64,000 bases of DNA, from the NCBI RefSeq assembly GCF_017526105.1, contig NZ_CP071839.1, positions 7,850,001 to 7,914,000 on the forward strand, written 5' to 3'. The notes below the pieces were generated by a model. That model saw only the letters and a list, made by a program, of their open reading frames with translations, made no database searches and had not been told where the DNA came from. Made by a program: the position numbers and the translations under genes. The stretch comes from Streptomyces cyanogenus (GTDB lineage Bacteria; Actinomycetota; Actinomycetes; Streptomycetales; Streptomycetaceae). Below, piece after piece: positions 1 through 9,543 of the stretch (its first letter is position 1; each line of letters begins with the position of its first letter).

Positions 1-1123
1 CGGCGATGGCGGCCGAGGCCGCCCCGACGATCCAGGTCACGCGGGTCGGCACGTGCCGCGTCGGGTGCGTCTTGGCGAACCACCGGGGCAGCAGCCCGTC
101 CCGGGACATCGAGAACCACACCCGGGTCACGCCCAGCATGAACGTGAACATCACCGTGAGGATGCCGATGATCGCGCCGACCGCGATGACGTTCGCCAGC
201 GCGTCCAGGCCCACCGACTTGAACGCCGTGGAGAAGCCGCTCTCCTTGTCGATGTCCTTGTAGTTCTGCATGCCGGTCAGCACCAGGCAGGCCGCCACGT
301 ACAGCACCATGGAGATCACCAGCGAGTAGATGATCGCCTTCGGCATGTGCCGCTGGGCGTCCTTCGACTCCTCGGCCGCCGTCGACATCGCGTCGTAGCC
401 GAACACCGCGAAGAACACCGTCGCGGCGCCCGTGAACGCCCCGCTGATGCCGAACGGGAAGAACGGGGTGTAGTTGGCCGTGTTGATGTGGAACACGCCC
501 ACGCCGATCACCAGCAGCACCACCAGCACCTTCAGCACGACCACGAAGGTCTCGAAGCGGGCCGCGCTGCGGATGCCCAGGTTCAGCAGCCACGCGATCA
601 GCAGGCACAGCACGAGCGCGAACAGGTCGACCCGGTGCCCGGACCCGGTGCCGGGCGCGCCCAGCATCCAGTCGGGCAGGTCCGCGCCCACCGCCTCGAC
701 CAGGAAGCCGAAGTAGCCGGAGATGCCGATGGCCACCACGGCCACGATCGCGGTGTACTCCAGCAGCAGGTCCCAGCCGATGAACCAGCCCGCGAACTCG
801 CCGAGCACCGCGTACCCGTAGGTGTAGGCCGAGCCCGCCTTTGGGATCATCCCGGCGAACTCGGCGTACGACAGCGCGGCGCAGGCGCTCGCGAGACCGG
901 CGATCAGGAAGGACACCAGCACCGCGGGCCCCGCCGTGCCGTTCGCCACCGTGCCGGCCAGGGTGAAGATACCCGCGCCGATGATGCCGCCGACGCCGAT
1001 GGCGGTCAGCTGCCAGAGCCCCAGCGACTTGTCCAGCCGGGTGCCCTCGGTGACCTCGGTCTCCTCGATGTGCTCGATGGGTTTGCGGCGGAGAATCCCC
1101 TCACCCGCACGGAGCTTGGCCAT
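1..1123 (-). CDS. APC-family amino-acid permease, 3' end outside window
   Basis: Read on the minus strand from ATG at 1123 (preceded by GAGGTGAG), the frame stays open to the window edge for 374 codons. The protein starts MAKLRAGEGILRRKPIEHI, then the LWQLTAIGVGGIIGAGIF helix typical of cationic amino-acid transporters (YfnA/CAT type). A string of hydrophobic segments follows, with the conserved AVFGYDAMSTAAEE segment around residues 230-245. This family moves amino acids across the cytoplasmic membrane by proton symport or exchange; the substrate cannot be read from sequence. The last one or two hundred residues are missing. The upstream spacer holds tandem repeats rather than an obvious operon partner. 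The family call is secure and the specificity is unknown. Confidence 0.9.
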   Translation of the reverse strand, partial: MAKLRAGEGILRRKPIEHIEETEVTEGTRLDKSLGLWQLTAIGVGGIIGAGIFTLAGTVANGTAGPAVLVSFLIAGLASACAALSYAEFAGMIPKAGSAYTYGYAVLGEFAGWFIGWDLLLEYTAIVAVVAIGISGYFGFLVEAVGADLPDWMLGAPGTGSGHRVDLFALVLCLLIAWLLNLGIRSAARFETFVVVLKVLVVLLVIGVGVFHINTANYTPFFPFGISGAFTGAATVFFAVFGYDAMSTAAEESKDAQRHMPKAIIYSLVISMVLYVAACLVLTGMQNYKDIDKESGFSTAFKSVGLDALANVIAVGAIIGILTVMFTFMLGVTRVWFSMSRDGLLPRWFAKTHPTRHVPTRVTWIVGAASAAIA

Positions 1124-1263
1124 ACGCCTCACCTCTTCGCCGACGGCAAACGGCTGACGGCGGATCATGATGGCTCAGCCCGGAGCCACAGGGAAGACGC
1201 CACGCACGGCGGGACCGGCGTCCGTGCCAGGCGCCCCGGCGACGATCCCGAGCCGGCCTCGCC

Positions 1264-1500
1264 TCCCTACCCGGCTCCGCCGGCCTCGCCCCCCTACGCG
1301 GCTTCACCGGCCTCGCCCCCCTGCCCGGCTTCACTGGCCTGGTGTCTCGTGCCCGGCTTCACCGGTCTCGTCTGTCGTGCCCGGCTTCACTGGCCTGGTG
1401 TCTCGTGCCCGGCTTCACCGGTCTCGTCTGTCGTGCCCGGCTTCACCGGCCTCGTGCCTCGTCCCCGGCTTCACCGGCCTCGCCCCCCCCGCCCGGCTCC
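1264..1500. repeat. Tandem repeat array, ~28-bp units, two exact 56-bp copies
   Basis: The spacer between the permease start (1123) and the stress-protein stop (1915) contains about eight units built on CCCGGCTTCACCGGCCTCG. Two adjacent 56-bp blocks, 1322-1377 and 1378-1433, are identical, and each consists of two diverged 28-bp halves. Units toward both ends are more degenerate. Each unit carries CCGG-N5-CCGG, so short hairpins are possible. I see no coding sense in it on either strand. Confidence 0.85.
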
Positions 1501-1554
1501 CGCCCGGCCCCACCCATCGGCCGACCGCCGGGGCAGGCGCCGGGGACCCGTCGC

Positions 1555-1752
1555 GGCGGGTGTCGCCGGCCGGTCTCCGGCTCCGGGGCGTCCTGCCGGT
1601 GGTCAGGGGGGCGGCAACGTCGGCCGGCCTCGGGCGCGGGATGTTCTGCCGGTGGCGGGTGGTGGGGGATCGTCGGCTCGTCTGCGGCGCGGGGGGTTCT
1701 GCCGGTGGCGGGTGTCGCCGGCCGGTTTCCGTCCCCGGGGCATCTCGCCTGC
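1555..1752. repeat. Imperfect direct repeat in the same spacer
   Basis: A roughly 43-bp segment beginning GGCGGGTGTCGCCGGCCGGT at 1555 recurs with few changes at 1707, and TTCTGCCGGTGGCGGGT occurs near 1642 and 1697. With the array at 1264-1500 this makes nearly the whole 790-bp spacer repetitive. No credible gene is visible in it. It must also hold the permease promoter and the end of the stress-protein transcript, but I cannot place either. Confidence 0.6.
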
Positions 1753-1914
1753 TGCCGGCGGTGAGGGGACTCGCCGGCCGGCCTCCGTCTCAAGGGCGTC
1801 CCGCCGGAGGCCCGTGGTGGCCGAGGGCGGGCCGGTCACCGCGCAGGTGTGTTCAGCCCCCCCTTCCGGCCGTCGGGCGCCCCGGCGGCCCACGGGTGGC
1901 GTGGCCGTGGCGCT

Positions 1915-2391
1915 CTACGGCACGACCGTCACCGGCCAGCGGCCCGTCTTCACCAGGCGGACCGCGACCGAGCCGATGATCCGGTGGCCGGCCTGCTCCG
2001 AGGCGCCCACCACGACCGCGTCCGCCTTCAGCTCGTCCGCCGCCTTGACCAGCCCGTTGTAGGGGTCGCCACGGAAGGTGTGGAACTCCCAGCGCACCTC
2101 GAAGATCCCCTTGAGCCGCTCGGCACCCTCCCGGATCTGCGCGACCAGGTCCTCGGCGATCTCGTCGGTGGTCTCCGCCACCGGCGCCCCGAGCGCCGCC
2201 CCGGCGGCGAGCACCGGCTGCACGTACACCACCGCCAGCAGCGCGTGCTGGCGCCGGGCCAGCCCGGCCGCGTACGCGGCGGCCCGCATCGAGGAGTCGG
2301 AGCCGTCCACGCCGGCCACGATGACCTTCGGACCGTCCGTGCCGCGCTCGAACCGGTGTGCGGGCGAGTGCTGCTCGTGCTGTTCCGTCAC
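1915..2391 (-). CDS. Universal stress protein, single UspA domain
   Basis: A 158-residue protein from GTG at 2391 ([12 protein letters not shown]). The core begins [13 protein letters not shown] and ends with [18 protein letters not shown], close to the ATP-binding G-x2-G-x9-G(S/T) element of the Usp fold. Family members are soluble and often bind ATP; they are induced by growth arrest or hypoxia. The frame stays open upstream for about 100 more codons, but that part is Arg/Pro/Gly-rich and runs over the lysX start on the other strand, so I place the start at 2391. It is divergent from lysX. Confidence 0.85.
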   Translation of the reverse strand: MTEQHEQHSPAHRFERGTDGPKVIVAGVDGSDSSMRAAAYAAGLARRQHALLAVVYVQPVLAAGAALGAPVAETTDEIAEDLVAQIREGAERLKGIFEVRWEFHTFRGDPYNGLVKAADELKADAVVVGASEQAGHRIIGSVAVRLVKTGRWPVTVVP

Positions 2392-2488
2392 GGTCGTGAG
2401 GCTATCGGAACCGACCGTTCCTGAAGAAGCGGCGGCTGCCCGGCCGCTCGACGGGCGAGCCACGGCGCCCCTTCCTAGAGTCGGAACC

Positions 2489-5400
2489 ATGACCGCCACC
2501 GCGGAGCCCGCCTCCGGGAGGGACGCCACGGCCCCGGCGCTTCCGCCCCCCGGCGGGCGCCTCGGCTGGGTCCCGAAGGCCTTCGCGACCCTCTTCGCCG
2601 TCCTCGGCCTGCTGTGCGCCGTGCTCGCCGTCGTCCCCCCGCTGCGCCACCCGCTCCGCCCGGTCGTCCGCGCCCTCGACCTGCTCCTGGTCCCCATCAG
2701 CGCCAACCTCGCCTACGCCGTCTTCCTGTTCCTGCTGGCCGGCGCCACCGCCGCCCGCAAGAGGGTCGCCTGGTGGCTGGTCGTCGTCTATCTCGGCCTG
2801 CTCGTCCTCGGCGACGCGGCCGGCGTGGCCGTCGGCCTGTACGCCGCGTCACTGCCCTCCCTGGTGCTGTGCGCGCTGCTGCTGCTCCTGCTGGTGCTGG
2901 CCCGCCACGAGTTCTACGCCGCCTCCCGCCGCGGTGCCGTGTGGCGGGCCCTGGCCGTGCTGCTGGCCGGGCTGGCCGTGGCGATCCTGCTCGGCTGGGG
3001 CCTGGTGCTGCTCTTCCCGGGCACGCTCCCGGCGGACCAGCACCTGGCGTGGGCGGCCGACCGGGTGTGCGGCGGACTGGTCTCTTCCGGCTCCTTCGCC
3101 GGCCGCCCGCCGCGCGAGATCACCTTCCTGCTCGGGCTGTTCGGCGCCCTCGCCCTGCTCAACGCCGCCGCCACGCTGTTCCGCTCGCAGCGCCTGGAGG
3201 CCGCCCTGCACGGCGACGAGGAGGCCCGCATCCGCGCCCTGCTGAGGACGTACGGCGAGCGGGACTCCCTCGGCTACTTCGCCACCCGGCGGGACAAGGC
3301 CGTCGTCTTCTCACCCAGCGGCAAGGCGGCCGTCACCTACCGCGTCGAGGCCGGCGTCTGCCTGGCCGGCGGCGACCCCGTCGGCGACCCGGAGGCCTGG
3401 CCGCACGCCATCGACGCCTGGCTGGACGTGGCCCGCAGGCACGCCTGGGCGCCCGCCGTGATCGGCGCCTCCGAGGCCGGCGCCCGCGCCTGCGCCCGCG
3501 CCGGACTGGGCGCCCTCCAGCTCGGCGACGAGGCCATCGTGCACGTGGCCTCCTTCGACCTGAAGGGCCGCGAGATGCGCGTCACCCGGCAGGCCGTGCA
3601 CCGGGTCCGCCGTACCGGAGCCGTCTGCCGCGTCCGCCGCCACGCGAACCTCACCGAACGCGAGATGGAGGAGATCGTCGACAAGGCCGACGCCTGGCGG
3701 GACACCGAGACCGAACGCGGCTTCTCCATGGCCCTGGACCGGCTCGGCGACCCCGCCGACGGCGACTGCCTGCTCGTGGAGGCCCTCGGCGAGGACGGCC
3801 GGCTGCTCGCCCTGCTCTCCTTCGTGCCCTGGGGCCGCGACGGGGTCTCCCTGGACCTGATGCGCCGTGACCGCGCCGCCCCCAACGGGGTCATGGAGTT
3901 CATGGTCGCCGAACTGTGCGCCGCCGCGCCGAAACTGGGCGTGCGCCGCATCTCGCTGAACTTCGCCGTCTTCCGGTCGGTCTTCGAGGAGGGCGCCCGC
4001 ATCGGCGCCGGACCGGTCCTGCGGCTCTGGCGCCGGCTGCTGCTGTTCTTCTCCCGCTGGTGGCAACTGGAGGCGCTGTACCGCTCCAACGCCAAGTACC
4101 GCCCCGAGTGGTACCCGCGCTTCCTCTGCTACGGCGACACCGCCTCCCTCGCCCGCATCGGCCTCGCCTCCGGTATCGCCGAGGGCTTCGTCTCCGTACC
4201 CAGCTTGCACAAACTCTGGGGAAAGGGGCACCCGGGGACCGGACGGCGGTCCACCGCTGCGGCGGTCCCGCCGTCCGTGCCGGCGCTCGGCCTCGCCGGA
4301 GGGGACCAGGCCGGGCCCGCCGCCCCGGACGCGGGCCTGCCCGACCAGGTCCGCGTCCGGTACCGCACCCTGGACCGGCTGCGCGCCACCGGCACCGACC
4401 CCTACCCGGTCGGCGTCCCGGCACCCACCCACGCCCTCGCCGACGTCACGCCCGGCGCGCAGGTCACCGTCGCCGGACGCGTCCTGCTCGTCCGCGACTT
4501 CGGCGGCATCGTCTTCGCCGTGCTGCGCGACTGGTCCGGCGACCACCAGATCGCCCTCACCCGCGACGGCTCCGGCCCGGACCTCGACCGCTTCACCCAC
4601 GACACCGACATCGGCGACCACATCACCGTCACCGGCCGCGCCGGCCTGTCCGACAAGGGGGAACCCACCGTCTTCGCCGGCTCCTGGCAGCTCACCGGCA
4701 AGTGCCTGCACCCGCTGCCCGACAAGCGCCGCGGCCTGACCGACCCCGAGGCGAAGGTCCGCCGGCGCCACCTGGACCTGATCACCAGCCCCGACGCCCG
4801 CGCCGTCGTCCGCGCCCGCTCCGCCGCCGTACAGGCCCTGCGCCAGGGCCTGCTGGACCGCGGCTACCTGGAGGTCGAGACCCCGATGCTCCAGCAGGTC
4901 CACGGCGGCGCGAACGCCCGCCCCTTCACCACCCACATCAACGCCTACGACCTCGACCTGTACCTGCGCATCGCCCCCGAGCTGTATCTGAAGCGGCTGT
5001 GCGTGGGCGGCCTGGAGAGGGTCTTCGAGCTGGGCCGCACCTTCCGCAACGAGGGCGTCTCCTACAAGCACAACCCCGAGTTCACGATGCTGGAGGCCTA
5101 CCAGGCCCACGCCGACTACGACGTCATGCTCGACCTCGCCCGCGAACTGATCCAGGCCGCGGCGACCGCCGCCTTCGGCCGCCCGGTGGCCCGCAAGGAC
5201 GGTGTGGAGTACGACATCTCCGGGACCTGGCCGGTCAGGACCGTGTACGGGGCGATCTCCGAGGTGGCCGGGGAGGAGATCGGCCCCGGCACCGAACTGC
5301 TGCGGCTGCACCGGATGTGCGACCGCACCGGCGTGCCGTACACCGCCGACGACGGACCCGGTGACGTGGTGCTGGAGATGTACGAGCGGCTGGTCGAACA

Positions 5401-5767
5401 CCGCACCGGACCGCCCACCTTCTACAAGGACTTCCCGACCGACGTCTCCCCGCTGACCCGGCAGCACCGCACCGACCCGCGGCTCGCCGAACGCTGGGAC
5501 CTCGTCGCCTTCGGCACCGAACTCGGCACCGCCTACTCGGAACTGACCGACCCCGTCGAACAGCGCCGCCGGCTCACCGAGCAGTCGCTGCTGGCTGCCG
5601 GCGGCGATCCGGAGGCCATGGAACTGGACGAGGACTTCCTCCAGGCCCTCGCCTACGCCATGCCCCCGACCGGCGGCCTCGGCCTCGGCGTCGACCGGAT
5701 CGTCATGTTCCTCACCGGCCTGACGATCCGCGAGACGCTCCCGTTCCCGCTCGTGCGCCGCCGGTGA
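2489..5767 (+). CDS. lysX: Bifunctional lysylphosphatidylglycerol synthetase / lysine--tRNA ligase
   Basis: A 1092-residue protein from ATG at 2489. Residues 1-240 form about six membrane helices. Residues 260-590 are the DUF2156/MprF-like transferase domain. From about residue 620 follow an OB-fold anticodon domain and a class II lysyl-tRNA synthetase with motif 2 ([14 protein letters not shown]) and motif 3 ([16 protein letters not shown]). In mycobacteria LysX charges tRNA-Lys and moves lysine onto phosphatidylglycerol, lowering surface charge and giving resistance to cationic peptides. Domain order and length match that family. The next gene is a cell-envelope deacetylase. A housekeeping LysS is expected elsewhere. 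Confidence 0.93.
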   Translation: MTATAEPASGRDATAPALPPPGGRLGWVPKAFATLFAVLGLLCAVLAVVPPLRHPLRPVVRALDLLLVPISANLAYAVFLFLLAGATAARKRVAWWLVVVYLGLLVLGDAAGVAVGLYAASLPSLVLCALLLLLLVLARHEFYAASRRGAVWRALAVLLAGLAVAILLGWGLVLLFPGTLPADQHLAWAADRVCGGLVSSGSFAGRPPREITFLLGLFGALALLNAAATLFRSQRLEAALHGDEEARIRALLRTYGERDSLGYFATRRDKAVVFSPSGKAAVTYRVEAGVCLAGGDPVGDPEAWPHAIDAWLDVARRHAWAPAVIGASEAGARACARAGLGALQLGDEAIVHVASFDLKGREMRVTRQAVHRVRRTGAVCRVRRHANLTEREMEEIVDKADAWRDTETERGFSMALDRLGDPADGDCLLVEALGEDGRLLALLSFVPWGRDGVSLDLMRRDRAAPNGVMEFMVAELCAAAPKLGVRRISLNFAVFRSVFEEGARIGAGPVLRLWRRLLLFFSRWWQLEALYRSNAKYRPEWYPRFLCYGDTASLARIGLASGIAEGFVSVPSLHKLWGKGHPGTGRRSTAAAVPPSVPALGLAGGDQAGPAAPDAGLPDQVRVRYRTLDRLRATGTDPYPVGVPAPTHALADVTPGAQVTVAGRVLLVRDFGGIVFAVLRDWSGDHQIALTRDGSGPDLDRFTHDTDIGDHITVTGRAGLSDKGEPTVFAGSWQLTGKCLHPLPDKRRGLTDPEAKVRRRHLDLITSPDARAVVRARSAAVQALRQGLLDRGYLEVETPMLQQVHGGANARPFTTHINAYDLDLYLRIAPELYLKRLCVGGLERVFELGRTFRNEGVSYKHNPEFTMLEAYQAHADYDVMLDLARELIQAAATAAFGRPVARKDGVEYDISGTWPVRTVYGAISEVAGEEIGPGTELLRLHRMCDRTGVPYTADDGPGDVVLEMYERLVEHRTGPPTFYKDFPTDVSPLTRQHRTDPRLAERWDLVAFGTELGTAYSELTDPVEQRRRLTEQSLLAAGGDPEAMELDEDFLQALAYAMPPTGGLGLGVDRIVMFLTGLTIRETLPFPLVRRR

Positions 5768-5900
5768 CCCGTGCACGCCGCGACACCCGCGCTCACACGC
5801 GTGTTCCGAGGAGTACGATCACTGCGCCGTCCGGGTGTAATCCGCCGCCGTACCGGTGTTGTTGAGCCGTGCCGGTGCTCGGTGGGGCGACTGATGGGGG

Positions 5901-6734
5901 ATGCAGAAGGATCAGTTGTTCACGCGGCGCCGGATGCTCCTCGCCGGCATCGCCGCTCTGGGAGCGGCGGGTACCGCCGGGGCCATCGTGGCGGGCGGCG
6001 AGGAGACCACCCGGACCGCCGCGGCCCCCGTCGCGGGCCCGCAGGCCCGCCAGGCCCTCAAACCCTCCGCCTTCCGGCTCCAGCCGCTCACCGGATACGG
6101 CCCGCCGCGCACCGCGCCCCGCAGGCTGAAGGTGCGGGACGAACCCGTCCTGCGGGTCTCCGGACGCGGCCGGCGCATGGTGCTGACCTTCGACGACGGA
6201 CCGAACCCCGAGTACACCCCGCGCATCCTGGACACCCTCGCCAAGTACGGCGTACGGGCGATGTTCTTCGTGTGCGGCGAGTGCGTCGTGGAGAACAGGG
6301 AACTGCTGGCCCGGATGGCCGACGAGGGCCACGTGGTCGGCAACCACACCTGGACCCACCCGCTGCTGACCGAGCTGGGCCGCGGTGAGATCCGCTCCGA
6401 GATGGAGAGCACCAGCGACGCCATCGAGGACGCCTACGGCGAGCGCCCGCAGTGGTTCCGCGCTCCCTACGGCGCCTGGAACCGCGCCGCCTTCCAGCTG
6501 GGCGCCCGGATGGGCATGGAACCGATGGCCTGGACGGTGGACACCACCGACTGGATGGAGCCGGGCACCCGCACCATCGTGGACCGGGTCGAGAGCGGCG
6601 CCGCCCCCGGCGTCGTGGTGCTCTCCCACGACGCCGGGGGCGACCGTTCGCAGACCGTCCGCGCGATCCGGGAGTGGCTGCCCTATCTGATCGACTCCGG
6701 GTACCACCTCACCGTGCCGCCCCGGCGCGCCTAG
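5901..6734 (+). CDS. Secreted polysaccharide deacetylase (NodB/CE4)
   Basis: A 277-residue protein. The N-terminus TRRRMLLAGIAALG looks like a twin-arginine or Sec signal. The NodB fold shows all five motifs: TFDDGPN (96-102) with the catalytic and metal Asp, HTWTHP (149-154) with metal histidines, RAPYGAWN, DTTDW and LSHD. Such enzymes remove acetyl groups from peptidoglycan GlcNAc, chitin oligomers or other wall glycans outside the membrane, using a divalent metal. The substrate is not determinable here. It lies 130 bp after lysX with its own spacer and converges with the sortase gene. Confidence 0.9.
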   Translation: MQKDQLFTRRRMLLAGIAALGAAGTAGAIVAGGEETTRTAAAPVAGPQARQALKPSAFRLQPLTGYGPPRTAPRRLKVRDEPVLRVSGRGRRMVLTFDDGPNPEYTPRILDTLAKYGVRAMFFVCGECVVENRELLARMADEGHVVGNHTWTHPLLTELGRGEIRSEMESTSDAIEDAYGERPQWFRAPYGAWNRAAFQLGARMGMEPMAWTVDTTDWMEPGTRTIVDRVESGAAPGVVVLSHDAGGDRSQTVRAIREWLPYLIDSGYHLTVPPRRA

Positions 6735-6751
6735 CCGTCGGTCCTCACCGT

Positions 6752-6793
6752 CCCGCCTGGTCGCGGCGGTTCACGTGACCGCGGCCAGGCGGG
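6752..6793. terminator. Inverted repeat between convergent deacetylase and sortase genes
   Basis: CCCGCCTGG (6752-6760) pairs with CCAGGCGGG (6785-6793). An inner CGCGG/CCGCG stem follows after one mismatch, with a loop of about 12 nt. It spans the sortase stop codon and sits where both converging transcripts should end. There is no U-tract. Confidence 0.5.
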
Positions 6794-7442
6794 CGAAGAC
6801 GACGACGTTCCCCTCGTAGCCGTTCTGCTTGGAAAAGCCGCCTCCGCAGGTGATGACCCGGAGCTCCGCCGTTCCCTTCGCGCCGTACACGCGGTCGCCG
6901 GGGAAGTTGTTCTTCGCGAAGACCTCGACCCCGTAGATCTCGAACACCGCGGTCTTGCCGTCCTGGCGCAGGACCTCGACCTGGTTCCCCTTCTGCAGCG
7001 CCCCGAGGCCGTAGAACACGGCGGGGCCCTGCTTGTTGTCGACATGGCCGACGATGACCGCGGTGCCCTTCTCCCCCGGGGACACGGCGCCGGTGAACCA
7101 GCCCGCCAGGCCCGGGTTCTCCGGCGGTGGCGCGGCGACCCAGCCGTCCGCGTCCAGCCCGACCTGTACGACGGGCGCGTCCACCCGGATCGCCGGGATG
7201 CGGATCCGCTGCACGGGGGAGAACGGCAGGGCGGTGGGCGCGGGCGCGAAGGAGCCCAGGGTGGCGCGGCTGTCGGGCGCCGCCGCCGAGGCGGGTTGTG
7301 GCGGACCGACGTCGAACTCCCCGGAGCCGTTGCGGATCAGGGCCAGACCGGTCAGCAGAACAAGCGCTATCACGCCCCAGGGGGCGCGCTTCCTCCGCCG
7401 CTCCTCCTCTTCGGCCAGCTCGGCCAGCTTGGACGCAGACAT
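6771..7442 (-). CDS. Class F sortase
   Basis: A 223-residue protein from ATG at 7442, preceded by GAGGGG; an upstream extension of 15 codons lacks support. It has a charged N-terminus (EEEERRRKR), one membrane helix (WGVIALVLLTGLALI), a linker, then the sortase barrel. The catalytic triad is visible: His133 in VIVGHVDN, Cys199 in VITCGG, and Arg218 in VVFARL. Actinobacterial class F sortases are transpeptidases facing the outside of the membrane; their substrates are poorly known. The divergent neighbour at 7775 and the protein at 9544 are secreted, low-complexity and C-terminally anchored, so they are possible substrates although neither has an LPXTG box. Confidence 0.9.
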   Translation of the reverse strand: MSASKLAELAEEEERRRKRAPWGVIALVLLTGLALIRNGSGEFDVGPPQPASAAAPDSRATLGSFAPAPTALPFSPVQRIRIPAIRVDAPVVQVGLDADGWVAAPPPENPGLAGWFTGAVSPGEKGTAVIVGHVDNKQGPAVFYGLGALQKGNQVEVLRQDGKTAVFEIYGVEVFAKNNFPGDRVYGAKGTAELRVITCGGGFSKQNGYEGNVVVFARLAAVT

Positions 7443-7774
7443 TCGCCATCCCCTCTCGACGCGGTCGCCGCCACGCCCGTCGCGCATGGGAAAACGCTAA
7501 GTCCCGCGCGGGCGGCGGGCGACGGGGTGATCGGCGAACGGGTGGCGGCCCGCACGCTCGGTGAGCCATCCGAGTTGCCGTTCCCGGGAATTTTCTGACG
7601 GTCCGTGACCTGCGGCAATATCGGATTGTGTGGTTGTCCGTCGGCGTGTCGGATCACCAGGACGGACCATTCTCGACATGCGGGCGTGTTCCGCGCGTCC
7701 GAGGGTCTATGCGGGAGGTGATTTCTCGCCGATCCACCGGGGACGGGACCCGGTGACCTCCCGCGGAGGATCAC
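7443..7774. other. Divergent spacer between sortase and surface-protein genes
   Basis: A 332-bp non-coding spacer that should carry both promoters. GGAGGATCAC directly before 7775 is a strong ribosome-binding site. The stretch around 7580-7640 is noticeably more AT-rich than its surroundings and is the likeliest promoter area, but I see no clear -10/-35 pair or operator. Confidence 0.5.
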
Positions 7775-8587
7775 ATGCGCAACCAACGTGCCCTGGCGGC
7801 GGCGTGCACCACGGTCGCCGTGCTCGGGCTCGCCGCCCCCGTGGCCGTCGCGGACGGCATGGGCAACGGGGGCGGTCCGAGCAGCACCGACAACACCACC
7901 GTCATCGTGCCCGGCACCGGCAACATCGGCACCTTCAGCGGAGGCGTCGTCGGCCCCGGCACCGGCAATCTCAACGGCAACGGCCACTTCAACGGAAACG
8001 GGAACTTCAACGGGAACGGCAACGGCAACTTCAACGGAAACGGCCGCGAGGGCTTCGGCAACGGCCGCGGGGGCGAGGGCGGGAACAACGGCCGTGGCGG
8101 TGAGGGCGGCAACAACGGGCGCGGGGGCCGCGGGGACGACTTCGGCCGTGGGAACGGAATCGGCGGGGAAGGAGGCCGTGGCGAGGGCTTGGGCAACTCC
8201 CGCGACATCTTCGTCACGCCCGACATCGTGTCCGCCGGCGGCCAGGTCACCATCATCGTCAACGGCTGCAGCAGCGGCACGGCGAGCTCCGACGCCTTCG
8301 GCGTCACCCGGCTGGAGCCGTTCCGCGACGACACCGCCCGGGGTGTCGCCACCGTCGACCGCGACGCCCGCCGCGGCCGCTACGACGTGACCGTCCGCTG
8401 CGACGGCCGCACCATCACCCGCCGGGACGCCTTCACCGTGATCGGCGGTGTGCACGCCGGGTTCGGCGGCGGCAGGATCAGCGGCGCGACCCCCACCGAC
8501 ATGGCCATCGGCGGTGGCCTGGTGGCCTCTGCCGTGATCGGCGGGGGCGCCTTCTGGCTGCGCCGCCGGCACGAGAAGCGCGTCTGA
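7775..8587 (+). CDS. Secreted Gly/Asn-rich surface protein with C-terminal membrane anchor
   Basis: A 270-residue protein. A signal peptide (RALAAACTTVAVLGLAAPVAVA) precedes a low-complexity section, residues about 65-145, built from NGNG, FNGNGN and GGEGGNNGRG units. A compact domain of about 80 residues follows (IFVTPDIVSAGGQVTIIVNG to DAFTVIGG) with two cysteines (NGC, VRC) and the look of an immunoglobulin-like beta fold. It ends in a hydrophobic segment (MAIGGGLVASAVIGGGAF) and a basic tail (RRRHEKR). That is the layout of a sortase substrate or membrane-anchored wall protein, but no LPXTG or LAXTG is present. It is divergent from the sortase gene. Function is unknown. Confidence 0.8.
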   Translation: MRNQRALAAACTTVAVLGLAAPVAVADGMGNGGGPSSTDNTTVIVPGTGNIGTFSGGVVGPGTGNLNGNGHFNGNGNFNGNGNGNFNGNGREGFGNGRGGEGGNNGRGGEGGNNGRGGRGDDFGRGNGIGGEGGRGEGLGNSRDIFVTPDIVSAGGQVTIIVNGCSSGTASSDAFGVTRLEPFRDDTARGVATVDRDARRGRYDVTVRCDGRTITRRDAFTVIGGVHAGFGGGRISGATPTDMAIGGGLVASAVIGGGAFWLRRRHEKRV

Positions 8588-8650
8588 GTCCCCGGTGCGC
8601 CGCCGAGGCCACCGGATCCGACCCCGTCCCCGTCCCCGAGCCGTGAACAC

Positions 8651-8701
8651 CGACAGGCCTTCGCCCCGATTCCTCGCGGAAGCGGGGGCGAAGGCCTGTC
8701 G
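8651..8701. terminator. Strong bidirectional terminator
   Basis: A perfect 17-bp stem: CGACAGGCCTTCGCCCC (8651-8667) pairs with 8685-8701 around a 17-nt loop. It lies between the converging genes ending at 8587 and 8750. There is no T-run, as is common in Streptomyces. Confidence 0.88.
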
Positions 8702-8749
8702 TGGCCGCCGTGCCGGCCGGGCGGCGCACGCCGCTCCGGCGGCCGGGGG

Positions 8750-9511
8750 CTATCCGGCGCCCGGGAACATGCTCAGGAACGGCTCCGCGGTGACCGCGAT
8801 GCCGCGGCTGTAGGGCGCGTCGAAGTCCCAGATGAGGAACAGCATGAAGGCGATGGTCGCGGAGAACAGCCCGGCCAGGACCAACTCGCGCCGGGTGCGC
8901 CGGATCTGGAGCGCGAACACCATGCCGACGGTGATCAGTGCCCCGGTGAGCAGCCCCCACCACACCACCGGCGGCATGACGGCCCCGGTGGCGTCGGCCC
9001 GTGCGTTGCGCGCCTGGTCGGCGGTGGCGAGCTGGTCGAGCAGCGGCTGGTAGGCCTGCGCCTCGAAGTCGTTGCGCGGCTGGTAGTCGGTGACGTCCGC
9101 CCGCACCGTCTGCAGCAGCTCCGCGCCGCGCTCCGTGACCCGCTCCTGGTCCGCCATCGTCCGCCACTCGGTGTGCACGACGTACCCCACGTAGGCGTCC
9201 ACGTCGGCGCGGACGCGGTCCCGGACGTCCGGCGGGTAGACCCGGACCCGCTCCGAGATCTCGTGCAGCGCCTGGGCCTCGGTCTGGACGTGATCCTGGG
9301 CCGCGTTGCGGGCCTCCCAGACGCCCGCGATGGCCAGCCCCAGCACGATGGCGTAGACGACGCCGATCCACATCGTCATGTACTCGATGACGTCCGGGGT
9401 CTCGCTCGGATCCTCGTCCTCGGCGGCCGTCCGGTGCCGTAGCAGCGTGATGACGACCACGACGGCGCAGGCCCCCAGCATCGCGAGGACGAGAACAAGC
9501 CAATCCGACAA
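8750..9511 (-). CDS. DUF4239 (bestrophin-like) membrane protein
   Basis: A 253-residue protein with an N-terminal helix (WLVLVLAMLGACAVVVVITLL), a second helix around residues 46-66 (MWIGVVYAIVLGLAIAGVW), a helical soluble middle (residues 70-175) and two C-terminal helices (WWGLLTGALITVGMVFAL and LVLAGLFSATIAFMLFLIW). This is the DUF4239 arrangement, now described as bestrophin-like; the biochemical role is unknown. It stands 32 bp before the stop of the proline-rich gene, also on the minus strand, so the two may be co-transcribed. Confidence 0.8.
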   Translation of the reverse strand: MSDWLVLVLAMLGACAVVVVITLLRHRTAAEDEDPSETPDVIEYMTMWIGVVYAIVLGLAIAGVWEARNAAQDHVQTEAQALHEISERVRVYPPDVRDRVRADVDAYVGYVVHTEWRTMADQERVTERGAELLQTVRADVTDYQPRNDFEAQAYQPLLDQLATADQARNARADATGAVMPPVVWWGLLTGALITVGMVFALQIRRTRRELVLAGLFSATIAFMLFLIWDFDAPYSRGIAVTAEPFLSMFPGAG

Positions 9512-9543
9512 CTGGTGCCTCCAGAAGTGAGCGGGCCGGCGCG

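Noticed and set aside
1264-1500. CRISPR array
   Set aside because: Units are contiguous tandem repeats with no unique spacers, and no cas genes are near.
53-2062. Long plus-strand open frame opposite the permease
   Set aside because: High-GC antisense artefact: Arg/His/Gln-rich sequence without domains, while the minus strand encodes a clear permease and stress protein.
3311-5776. 821-codon minus-strand frame opposite lysX
   Set aside because: Antisense artefact; all recognisable synthetase motifs are on the plus strand.
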